NCBI GenBank assembly: GCA_958438125.1
Contig: CAUBQN010000099.1
Location: 1 to 5,643, forward strand
From: an uncultured Collinsella sp.
GTDB taxonomy: Bacteria > Actinomycetota > Coriobacteriia > Coriobacteriales > Coriobacteriaceae
Reading direction: 5' to 3'
Length of the DNA: 5,643 nucleotides
Positions 1 to 4,942 of this stretch are shown piece after piece. How positions within the stretch are numbered: position 1 is the first letter of the stretch; each line of letters opens with the position of its first letter. The translations under genes and the position numbers were made by a program. Under the pieces are notes generated by a model, which had not been told where the DNA came from, ran no database searches, and was given only the letters and a program-made list of their open reading frames with translations.

Positions 1-759
1 TGCGACCATATGGTGGGTGTCTCGGCGGGCGCGGCGTTTGGCTACAACTTTAAATCGCGCCAGATCGGCCGCGCCATTCGCTATAACAAGGCCTATTGTG
101 CCGATAAGCGCTATGCGGGTGTAGCAAGCTGGCTGCGGACCGGCGATATGTTCAATGCCGATTTTGCCTATCACGAGGTGCCCATCGAGCGCGATCCCAT
201 CGATTTGGAGACATATCGCGCCTGCCCCATGCGGTTTACGTGCGTGTGTACCGATATCGAGACGGGCAAGGCCGTCTACCACGACCTGCCCTATGGCGAT
301 GAGCACGATATCGAGTGGATCCGGGCGTCATCGGCGATTCCCGTGGCGACGCGCCCTGTCGCCATTGAGGGCCGTAAGTACCTGGATGGCGGCGTGGCTG
401 ATTCTATTCCCAGCGCATGGCTGTTTGCGCAGGGGTATGACCGTAATATCGTGGTACTCACGCAGCCGGCGGGCTTTGTAAAGCAGCCCAACAGCGTGAT
501 GCCCATGCTGCGTCGCGTGTTCCGTCACTATCCGGAGTTTGTCGCAGCGCTCGAGCATCGGCATGAGGTCTACAATGCCACGCTCGATGACCTGGCACGT
601 CGCGAGGCCGCCGGCGAAATCTTTGTGGTGCGTCCGAGCGAATCGGTGAAGGTGCCGTCGCTGTGTCGCGAGCCCGATGAACTTGAGCGCATCTACCAGA
701 TTGGTCGCCGCGATGCGGAGGCGACTTTGCCGGCACTGGAGGCATATCTGGCAGGGTAG
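1..759 (+). CDS. Patatin-like phospholipase family protein, 5'-truncated by window edge
   Basis: This is the C-terminal ~252 residues of a patatin-like serine acyl hydrolase, a family that cleaves acyl esters of lipids with a Ser-Asp dyad. The open frame runs from base 1 (C-D-H-M-V-G-V-S-A-G). The nucleophile elbow GVSAG has its Ser at 22-24, and the catalytic Asp lies in the DGGVADSIP motif (Asp codon 385-387). In this family the elbow usually lies some 40 residues from the N-terminus, so the ATG at 10-12 is an internal Met and the true start lies upstream of the window. The text after the elbow (GYNFKSRQIGRAIRY, then the DGG-ADSIP and GYDRNIVVLTQPAGF region) resembles the bacterial YjjU-like branch. 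I see no signal peptide or membrane segment in the visible part. The substrate cannot be read from the sequence. The gene converges on thiE. Family assignment is confident; the physiological role is unknown. Confidence 0.88.
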   Translation, partial: CDHMVGVSAGAAFGYNFKSRQIGRAIRYNKAYCADKRYAGVASWLRTGDMFNADFAYHEVPIERDPIDLETYRACPMRFTCVCTDIETGKAVYHDLPYGDEHDIEWIRASSAIPVATRPVAIEGRKYLDGGVADSIPSAWLFAQGYDRNIVVLTQPAGFVKQPNSVMPMLRRVFRHYPEFVAALEHRHEVYNATLDDLARREAAGEIFVVRPSESVKVPSLCREPDELERIYQIGRRDAEATLPALEAYLAG

Positions 760-781
760 AGGCTGCTGCCGCCATCTCGGC

Positions 782-827
782 GGAAAGCGCATCCCGGAAT
801 GGAGATCCAAACTGGGATGCGCTTTCC
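782..827. terminator. Perfect 14-bp inverted repeat between convergent genes, candidate bidirectional terminator
   Basis: GGAAAGCGCATCCC (782-795) and GGGATGCGCTTTCC (814-827) are perfect reverse complements around an 18-nt loop. The loop contains a smaller TGGA-GA-TCCA hairpin (800-809). The repeat lies 23 nt after the patatin stop and 45 nt beyond the thiE stop, where a two-way terminator would be expected. Neither side is followed by a clear T-tract, so it is not a canonical intrinsic terminator. It could also be a dispersed palindromic repeat. Confidence 0.55.
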
Positions 828-871
828 ATTGCTGAAGATATGAGGCTGCGAATCAGTTGCTCGGCCTATGC

Positions 872-1567
872 CTATGCCTGCTGCCAGGTGTCTACGAGCT
901 CCTTGGCCGCGGCGTAGGGGTCGTCGGCGCTGCAGACGGCACTCACCACAAAGAAGCCGTCGACGCCGGTGGCCTTAAGCTGCGGCAGGTCGGCCGTCTT
1001 GACGCCGCCGCCCACCACGATGGGCACGGGGCTTGCCGCGTGAAGTGCGGCCAGGTCCTCAAAGCTCTTGGTGATGATAGAGCCGTCGGCCGCGCGTCCG
1101 CAGTCGCGCTTGGTCTCGGTCTCGTGGAGTGGGCCGATGCCCAGGTAGTCGACTAGGCTCATGTCGGCGGTCTTGACGTACTCGAGCATCTCCTCGCAAC
1201 GGGCCGAAAGGCCCACGATGGCGTCGGGGCCCAGCAGCTTGCGACAGACCTCGACGGGAATATCGCTTTGGCCCACGTGCACGCCGTCGACGGCAATACC
1301 CTGCTCGCGTGCGGCAAGCACACAGTCCAGACGGTCGTCGATCAGCAAGGCGACCTGACCGGTCTTGCCGGCCTGAGCGATTGCCTGCGCGGCGTCGCCG
1401 GTCAGCGCAATGATCTCGCGGGCGCTTGCCACCTTGGAGCGCACCTGGATGCAGGTAAAGCCGGCGTCGAGCGCCTGGGCCACCACATCGCCCACGGGGC
1501 GCCCGAGCGTGTTTTCGGGGCCGAGTACCAGATAGGCCGAGATATCAAGGTTGTCGCGGATGCTCAT
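872..1567 (-). CDS. thiE: Thiamine-phosphate synthase ThiE
   Basis: ThiE joins HMP pyrophosphate (the pyrimidine half) to hydroxyethylthiazole phosphate, giving thiamine phosphate in the cytoplasm. The 231-residue product is a normal-length TIM-barrel enzyme. It carries the family motifs in order: QVRSK (41-45), LIDDRLD (75-81), GVHVGQSDIP (95-104), VGLSA (118-122), DYLGIGPLHETETK (140-153), the phosphate-binding IVVGGGV (183-189) and GFFVVSAV (204-211). Known ThiE proteins have the pattern QxRxK and NDRxD/DDRxD for substrate and Mg-pyrophosphate binding, and both are kept here. The ATG overlaps the upstream stop as ATGA (1564-1567). AGGAGG lies 7 nt before the ATG, inside the end of the preceding gene, so translation is probably coupled. 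It is the last gene of the TPP-riboswitch operon. TenI-like thiazole isomerases share the fold, but the full ThiE motif set favours the synthase. Confidence 0.95.
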   Translation of the reverse strand: MSIRDNLDISAYLVLGPENTLGRPVGDVVAQALDAGFTCIQVRSKVASAREIIALTGDAAQAIAQAGKTGQVALLIDDRLDCVLAAREQGIAVDGVHVGQSDIPVEVCRKLLGPDAIVGLSARCEEMLEYVKTADMSLVDYLGIGPLHETETKRDCGRAADGSIITKSFEDLAALHAASPVPIVVGGGVKTADLPQLKATGVDGFFVVSAVCSADDPYAAAKELVDTWQQA

Positions 1568-1905
1568 CGTGCTTCCTCCTGCTTCTTGATCTGTGCTTCC
1601 ATGCGCTCGAGCTTGCCGGTCATGGTGTCGGTAAATCCGGGCCGGATATCGGCTTTGAGCACGACTTCGGTGCGGATGCCCTTGCTCGCCAACACAAAGG
1701 TTGCGTCGCGCACGACCTGCATGACCTCGTCCCAGTCGCCCTCGATCTCGGTGAACATCGAGGTGGTGCGGTTGGGAAGGCCGCTCTCGCGAATGACGCG
1801 CACGACCTCGGCGACCTCGGCGGATAGCTCATCGCCGGTGCCGCATGGGGCGATGGCCACAGCGACGAGCGTGTTCATGCCGGCATTGGTTGCGGGCTCG
1901 GACAT
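1564..1905 (-). CDS. Thiamine-binding protein of the MTH1187/YkoF family (DUF77)
   Basis: This is a 113-residue small protein between thiM and thiE. After a ~10-residue lead it shows the family pattern: a first strand VAVAIAPCGTG, a helix (SAEVAEVVRVIRESG), a strand with TTSMFTEIEGDWDEVM, a second helix and RTEVVLKADIRPG, then a charged C-terminal helix. This matches the ferredoxin-like alpha/beta fold of MTH1187 proteins. Relatives (YkoF, Thermotoga TM0486) bind thiamine or its pyrimidine part. The exact function is not settled, and a carrier or binding role here is inferred from family and operon context. The ATG at 1905 is preferred over an internal Met at codon 10 because AGGAGG sits 8 nt upstream, within the final codons of thiM. 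The gene begins 3 nt after the thiM stop and its TGA overlaps the thiE start. Confidence 0.82.
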   Translation of the reverse strand: MSEPATNAGMNTLVAVAIAPCGTGDELSAEVAEVVRVIRESGLPNRTTSMFTEIEGDWDEVMQVVRDATFVLASKGIRTEVVLKADIRPGFTDTMTGKLERMEAQIKKQEEAR

Positions 1906-1908
1906 GGC

Positions 1909-2748
1909 TTATGCCTCCTCGAGCTCGAGTCGGTTATCGGCGATGTCCTGGGCGCTCGCGCGGTAGAGCTCATCGATAAAGGCGACCTTAAAGCTCGCCG
2001 GGGCGTCGGCGACAGCGGCGGCACGCGAGCCGGCAACGTTGTAGACGGCGGCACCGCAGACGGCTGCCGTAAACGGATCGGCGGCGCAGGCGTACACGGC
2101 CAGCACGCCGCCCTGCGAGCAGCCGCAGCCGGTGATCTTGGACATGAGCGGGCTGCCGCCGTGGGACTTGGCCACGGTCGTGCCGTCGGTGATCAGGTCG
2201 ACTTCGCCCGAGACCACAACGGCGCCACCGGTGTAGCGGGCGAGCGCCACCGCGGCATTGCGGGCGGCGTCTACCGTGTCGGTGGTATCGACACCGCGTA
2301 CGCGGCTCAGATCGGCCGCCTCGCCCTCAAGACCCCACAGGCCGGCGAGCGCGATGATCTCGGAGGCGTTGCCGCGCACGATGGCGGGCTTATACTGCTT
2401 GAGCTCGTTTACCAACTGGGTGCGCAGGCTACCGATGCCCAGGCCCACCGGATCGAGCACCCAGGGCTTGCCGGCGTCGTGTGCCGCCTTCGCCGCGCGG
2501 GGAATCGTCTGCTCGTAGATGGGGAAGAGCGTGCCCATGTTGAGATAGATGGCGCCGCCGCCGGCAACGAGCGCCTCGCCCTCGTCGGGCAGATAGACCA
2601 TGGCGGCCGATCCGCCCACGGCGAGCTGCGCGTTGGCGACAAAGTCGATCGTCACCGTGTTGGTGATGGAGCCTGCCATCGGATTGGTGGCGCGAATCTC
2701 ATCCACGGCCTTGATCACATGTTGCTTAAGCTGTTCCGAATCAATCAC
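1909..2748 (-). CDS. thiM: Hydroxyethylthiazole kinase ThiM
   Basis: ThiM phosphorylates 4-methyl-5-(2-hydroxyethyl)thiazole with ATP, supplying the thiazole phosphate used by ThiE; it is a salvage enzyme. The product is 279 residues from the GTG at 2748-2746, near the usual family length. Motifs (numbered from that GTG) are SITNTVTIDFVAN (27-39), LNMGTL (69-74), KPWVLDPVGLG (94-104), VRGNASEIIAL (124-134), VVVSGEVDLITDG (177-189) and HGGSPLMSKITGCGCSQGG (196-214). The last holds the ribokinase-fold anion-hole loop with the characteristic Cys (C210). The frame stays open to an ATG at 2862, but that ATG lies inside the TPP riboswitch and upstream of the terminator. The GTG has AAGGAGG with 8-nt spacing (AGGAGG at 2757-2762), which decides the start. 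It is the first gene of the thi operon and is controlled by the leader. Confidence 0.94.
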   Translation of the reverse strand: MIDSEQLKQHVIKAVDEIRATNPMAGSITNTVTIDFVANAQLAVGGSAAMVYLPDEGEALVAGGGAIYLNMGTLFPIYEQTIPRAAKAAHDAGKPWVLDPVGLGIGSLRTQLVNELKQYKPAIVRGNASEIIALAGLWGLEGEAADLSRVRGVDTTDTVDAARNAAVALARYTGGAVVVSGEVDLITDGTTVAKSHGGSPLMSKITGCGCSQGGVLAVYACAADPFTAAVCGAAVYNVAGSRAAAVADAPASFKVAFIDELYRASAQDIADNRLELEEA

Positions 2749-2756
2749 TGCACATG

Positions 2757-2763
2757 CCTCCTT
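2757..2763 (-). promoter_or_regulatory. Ribosome binding site fixing the GTG start of thiM
   Basis: On the minus strand AAGGAGG lies 8 nt before an in-frame GTG (2748-2746). A nearer ATG (2755-2753) is out of frame and soon hits a stop. This site places the thiM start downstream of the riboswitch. The site is also flanked by a short inverted repeat, ATGCC-AAGGA-GGCAT (2754-2768), which could partly hide it. Confidence 0.8.
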
Positions 2764-2770
2764 GGCATAG

Positions 2771-2800
2771 AAAAGGGGCGCTGTGCATAGACAGCGCCCC
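2771..2800 (-). terminator. Intrinsic terminator of the TPP riboswitch (expression platform)
   Basis: On the minus strand GGGGCGCTGT (2800-2791) pairs perfectly with ACAGCGCCCC (2784-2775) around a 6-nt loop, CTATGC. The stem is followed at once by TTTT (2774-2771). It sits 12 nt after the last base of riboswitch helix P1 and just before the thiM ribosome binding site. It is therefore the likely off-switch formed when TPP is bound. The competing antiterminator is not obvious. One candidate is CCTGT within the aptamer (2842-2838) pairing with ACAGG at the terminator foot (2803-2799). Confidence 0.85.
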
Positions 2801-2812
2801 TGTAAAGGCGGC

Positions 2813-2904
2813 ATGCTCCCTACGCCAGCATTAACTGACAGGTTCAAAGGATTGGGCCCCATGCCCTCTCAGCCTTGTGGTTTGCACCGCCGGCACTCCC
2901 GCAT
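2813..2904 (-). ncRNA. TPP riboswitch (THI element) in the thiM leader
   Basis: The minus strand carries the conserved THI-box blocks in the right order. The 5' part is GGGAGTGCC (2900-2892). It is followed by GGCTGAGAGG with the near-invariant CTGAGA at 2872-2867, then CCTTTGAACCTG (2850-2839), TTAATGCTGGCG, and the closing GCGTAGGGA (2825-2817). Helix P1 can form from ATGC (2904-2901) and GCAT (2816-2813), the same position as in known thiM riboswitches. It binds thiamine pyrophosphate. With the terminator directly downstream, it should stop transcription of thiM, the DUF77 gene and thiE when TPP is plentiful. Exact ends are approximate. Confidence 0.96.
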
Positions 2905-2912
2905 CGAATCTG

Positions 2913-2942
2913 TTGTTCCCTATACTAGCGCACCGTTACAAT
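2913..2942 (+). promoter_or_regulatory. Candidate sigma-70-type promoter for the HAD-LysR operon
   Basis: TTGTTC (2913-2918) and TACAAT (2937-2942) are separated by 18 bp and resemble -35 and -10 boxes. Transcription would start near 2949, giving a leader of about 22 nt before the ATG at 2972. The site overlaps the probable minus-strand thiM promoter, so the two divergent units may compete for polymerase. This rests on consensus matching by eye only. Confidence 0.42.
2922..2927 (-). promoter_or_regulatory. Candidate -10 box for the thiM riboswitch transcript
   Basis: On the minus strand TAGTAT (2927-2922) lies about 18 nt before the P1 helix of the TPP riboswitch, so a start near 2915 would leave a short 5' leader. 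The matching -35 (CCGCAA, 2950-2945) is poor. The box falls within the spacer of the plus-strand promoter candidate. Confidence 0.33.
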
Positions 2943-2971
2943 GGTTGCGGTGAAAATGACTGGGGGACTCT

Positions 2972-3880
2972 ATGATCAAACTTGTGCTGACCGATATGGA
3001 CGATACGCTGATTCCAGCCGGGCATGACGGCGCCAGCGACTACGCCATTGAGGGTATTCATGCCATGCAGGCGGCGGGTCTGCACTTTGGGCCGGTTTCG
3101 GGTCGTCAGCCGTCCGCGATGGGCTGGATGTTCAAAAACCGTTCCGAGTGTTTTTCGACCGGTGCGTTCTGTAACGGCCAGGTGATGTTTGTCGACGGCG
3201 AAGTAGTCGCTTCGCGCGCAATCGACAACGATGCTCTGATACGTTTGGCTGACTATCTGGAGCAAGAAACCGACGATACATTTCTAAAAGTCTACAGCCT
3301 GGGCGATGACTTTTGGGGTAACGATGCCTATTGCGTGACGAGCAATCCCGAGCGTGTACGTCGCGCTATGGAGTCGGGCGGCAATGCGTGGCTCAAAGGC
3401 GAAGAGGCCCCGTGCCGTCCCGTCGTCGATGACGCGCCGGTGTTTAAGGCGAATATCTGGAGTGCCCGTTCGCGTGAGGAGCTCGCGGAGCTACGCGAGC
3501 GCGTTGCCGTTGAGATGCCGGAACTCTCGCTTGTGTTTCCCAACAACCGAGTGCGCCTGTTCGACATCCTTCCGGATGGTTGGGACAAGGGCTGCGCTGC
3601 GCTGGAGCTGGCGCGCGCCTTGGGCCTGACGCCCGACGAGGTGGCCGTATTTGGCGATTCCGATAACGATCTGCCCATGATCGATGCCGTTCCCAACTCC
3701 GTTGCAGTCGCCAATGCCAACGAGGCCGTCACGGCTGCCGCGCGCTGGCATATCGGCGCCGCGGCAGATGATGCGGTCGCCGGGGCTCTGCATCAGATTG
3801 CCGCCTGCGCCGCGACGGGGGAGATGCCGCCGTTTATGCGTCAGGAGGGTGCAGCCGACGCGAATCTCGCGAACAGCTAA
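2972..3880 (+). CDS. Cof-type HAD-IIB family phosphatase
   Basis: This is a 302-residue haloacid-dehalogenase-superfamily hydrolase. These cytoplasmic Mg-dependent enzymes usually remove phosphate from small metabolites. All four motifs are visible: motif I DMDDTL with nucleophile D8 and acid/base D10, motif II SGR at S43, motif III Lys in DKGCAAL (K206), and motif IV GDSDND (228-233). The long stretch between motifs II and III is a C2-type (IIB) cap, as in Cof/YidA proteins. A C-terminal tail of about 30 residues follows the conserved core. The ATG at 2972 is preceded by GGGGG (2962-2966), an acceptable but not ideal ribosome binding site. It is divergent from the thiamine operon and probably co-transcribed with the LysR gene 10 nt downstream. 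The substrate is unknown. E. coli Cof hydrolyses the thiamine precursor HMP-PP, so a thiamine link is possible but is inference only. Confidence 0.9.
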   Translation: MIKLVLTDMDDTLIPAGHDGASDYAIEGIHAMQAAGLHFGPVSGRQPSAMGWMFKNRSECFSTGAFCNGQVMFVDGEVVASRAIDNDALIRLADYLEQETDDTFLKVYSLGDDFWGNDAYCVTSNPERVRRAMESGGNAWLKGEEAPCRPVVDDAPVFKANIWSARSREELAELRERVAVEMPELSLVFPNNRVRLFDILPDGWDKGCAALELARALGLTPDEVAVFGDSDNDLPMIDAVPNSVAVANANEAVTAAARWHIGAAADDAVAGALHQIAACAATGEMPPFMRQEGAADANLANS

Positions 3881-3890
3881 GGAGACAGCC

Positions 3891-4787
3891 ATGAAGCTCC
3901 AGCAGCTCAGATATGTCGTCAAAGTTGCCGAATGCGGCAGCATTACCGAGGCCTCGCGCCGTCTCTTTGTGTCGCAGCCTTCGATTACCGCGTCGATTCG
4001 CGATCTCGAAAACGAGATGGGTGTGCACATCTTTGAGCGCACCAACAAGGGCGTCATTGTGTCCGAGGAAGGCGAGACCTTCTTGGGCTATGCGCGCCAG
4101 GTACTCGACCAGGCCGACCTGCTCGAGGGTAAGTACAAGGGCGCATCCGAGCAGGTGCCGCACTTTAGTGTGAGCTGCCAGCATTATTCCTTTGCCGTCA
4201 ACGCGTTTGTCGACGTGATTCGCGAGTTCGATGCCGCGCGTTACGACTTCACCCTGCGCGAGGAGCAGACTCACGAGATTATCGAGGATGTTGCGCATAT
4301 GAAAAGCGAACTGGGCATCCTGTACTTATCCGAGCATAACCGCGAGGTCATCGAGCGCATGCTGGTGGCCAACGAGCTCGTGTTCGAAGGACTCTTCTGC
4401 GCCACGCCGCATGTCTTCGTCTGCGCCGACCATCCGCTGGCGGACCGCTCCAGCGTGACGCTCGAGGATCTGGAAGACTACCCGTTCCTGTCCTACGAGC
4501 AGGGCAGCTACAACTCGTTTTACTATTCCGAGGAGCTGACCTCGACGTTCGAGCGTCGCAAAAATATCCGCGTGCGCGACCGTGCGACGTTGTTCAATTT
4601 GGCCATGGGCCTCAACGGCTACACGGTATGCTCGGGCGTGATCAGCCACGAGCTCAACGGTCCCGGCATTATCTCGATTCCGCTCGACGTGGACGAGTAT
4701 ATGGAGATTGGCATCATCACGCGCAAGAACACGACGCTCACGCGCTACGGTCGGGCCTATATCGACGCGATTCGTCAGCATATCTAG
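3891..4787 (+). CDS. LysR-family transcriptional regulator, MtaR/CmbR-like (probable methionine/cysteine regulator)
   Basis: This is a 298-residue LysR-type DNA-binding regulator. The N-terminal winged helix-turn-helix covers about residues 1-60 (MKLQQLRYVV, then GSITEASRRLFVSQPSITASIRDLE at 16-40, then FERTNKGV). A linker helix and an effector-binding domain from about residue 92 follow. From memory, the FSVSCQHYSF opening of the effector domain, the ELGILYL segment, the YYSEE segment and RDRATLFNLAMGLNGYTVCSG resemble streptococcal MtaR/CmbR (FhuR). Those proteins control methionine and cysteine genes. The start at 3891 is set by AAGGAG (3879-3884), which overlaps the stop of the HAD gene, with 6-nt spacing. 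An ATG 69 codons upstream in frame lies inside the HAD gene and is rejected. The next gene downstream is methionine-synthase-like and carries a LysR-type operator, which supports the proposed role. LysR membership is near certain; the ligand is inferred. Confidence 0.93.
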   Translation: MKLQQLRYVVKVAECGSITEASRRLFVSQPSITASIRDLENEMGVHIFERTNKGVIVSEEGETFLGYARQVLDQADLLEGKYKGASEQVPHFSVSCQHYSFAVNAFVDVIREFDAARYDFTLREEQTHEIIEDVAHMKSELGILYLSEHNREVIERMLVANELVFEGLFCATPHVFVCADHPLADRSSVTLEDLEDYPFLSYEQGSYNSFYYSEELTSTFERRKNIRVRDRATLFNLAMGLNGYTVCSGVISHELNGPGIISIPLDVDEYMEIGIITRKNTTLTRYGRAYIDAIRQHI

Positions 4788-4833
4788 GCCGCTGTACTCC
4801 GCACGGTTCAAGTCTCTTTATGGCAGTCCAGAC

Positions 4834-4856
4834 TGATATAGGAAGCATCTATATCA
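4834..4856. promoter_or_regulatory. LysR-type operator candidate with MET-box core (TATAG-N7-CTATA)
   Basis: TGATATAG (4834-4841) and CTATATCA (4849-4856) are a perfect 8-bp inverted repeat around GAAGCAT. The inner part, TATAG-N7-CTATA (4837-4853), fits the general LysR T-N11-A rule. It also has the same core and spacing as the MET-box recalled for streptococcal MtaR (TATAGTTT-S-AAACTATA). Its centre is about 98 bp before the ATG of the methionine-synthase-like gene and 58 bp after the LysR stop. The palindrome is seen directly; regulator binding is inferred. Confidence 0.68.
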
Positions 4857-4875
4857 AACTGTTATAAACGTATAT

Positions 4876-4904
4876 TTTACGATGGTCATATGAGCGCTCA
4901 TACT
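4876..4904 (+). promoter_or_regulatory. Candidate promoter for the methionine-synthase-like gene
   Basis: TTTACG (4876-4881) and CATACT (4899-4904) are 17 bp apart and each match 4 of 6 consensus bases, as is common for activator-dependent promoters. A start near 4911 would put the upstream palindrome at about -66, the classical LysR recognition position. Other -10-like boxes in this AT-rich stretch (TATAAA at 4863, TATATT at 4871) are alternatives. With TATATT, the operator would be centred near -38. The choice cannot be made by eye. Confidence 0.3.
4889..4902. promoter_or_regulatory. Perfect 14-bp palindrome TATGAGCGCTCATA
   Basis: This fully self-complementary 14-bp sequence has no central spacer and lies 41 bp before the ATG of the methionine-synthase-like gene. 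It overlaps the -10 region of one promoter candidate. It may be a binding site for a dimeric repressor or a second contact for the LysR protein. As RNA it would form only a weak hairpin because there is no loop. The binding protein is unknown. Confidence 0.4.
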
Positions 4905-4942
4905 CTGTCCCAGTAAAGCAACCAATGCAAAGGGAGATATCT

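Noticed and set aside
859..882. Short tandem CCTATG repeat near the thiE stop codon
   Set aside because: Only two to three imperfect 6-bp units, easily due to chance.
857..1156. 99-codon plus-strand frame over the thiE 3' end
   Set aside because: Antisense to conserved ThiE motifs, with no family resemblance.
1268..1966. 232-codon plus-strand frame opposite thiE and the DUF77 gene
   Set aside because: It spans two well-supported genes in antisense and its serine-rich composition is typical of a shadow frame.
2161..2790. 209-codon open frame on the plus strand opposite thiM
   Set aside because: Low-complexity antisense shadow of a GC-rich gene. It has no recognisable domain and it runs into the riboswitch leader.
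2749..2862. N-terminal extension of thiM to the ATG at 2862
   Set aside because: The extension consists of TPP riboswitch and terminator sequence, and a strong ribosome binding site points to the GTG at 2748-2746.
2905..2950. Second TATAG-N7-CTATA operator in the HAD-LysR promoter (autoregulation)
   Set aside because: Only one half-site-like CTATA (2920-2924) is present; the partner position reads ATCTG and does not match.
3684..3890. 69-codon upstream extension of the LysR gene
   Set aside because: It lies wholly inside the HAD gene in another frame. The LysR N-terminal motif starts at 3891 with its own ribosome binding site.
4788..4942. SAM riboswitch or LysR terminator in the gap before the methionine-synthase-like gene
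   Set aside because: I find no S-box conserved blocks and no GC-rich stem followed by a T-tract. The only clear symmetries are the two palindromes already listed.
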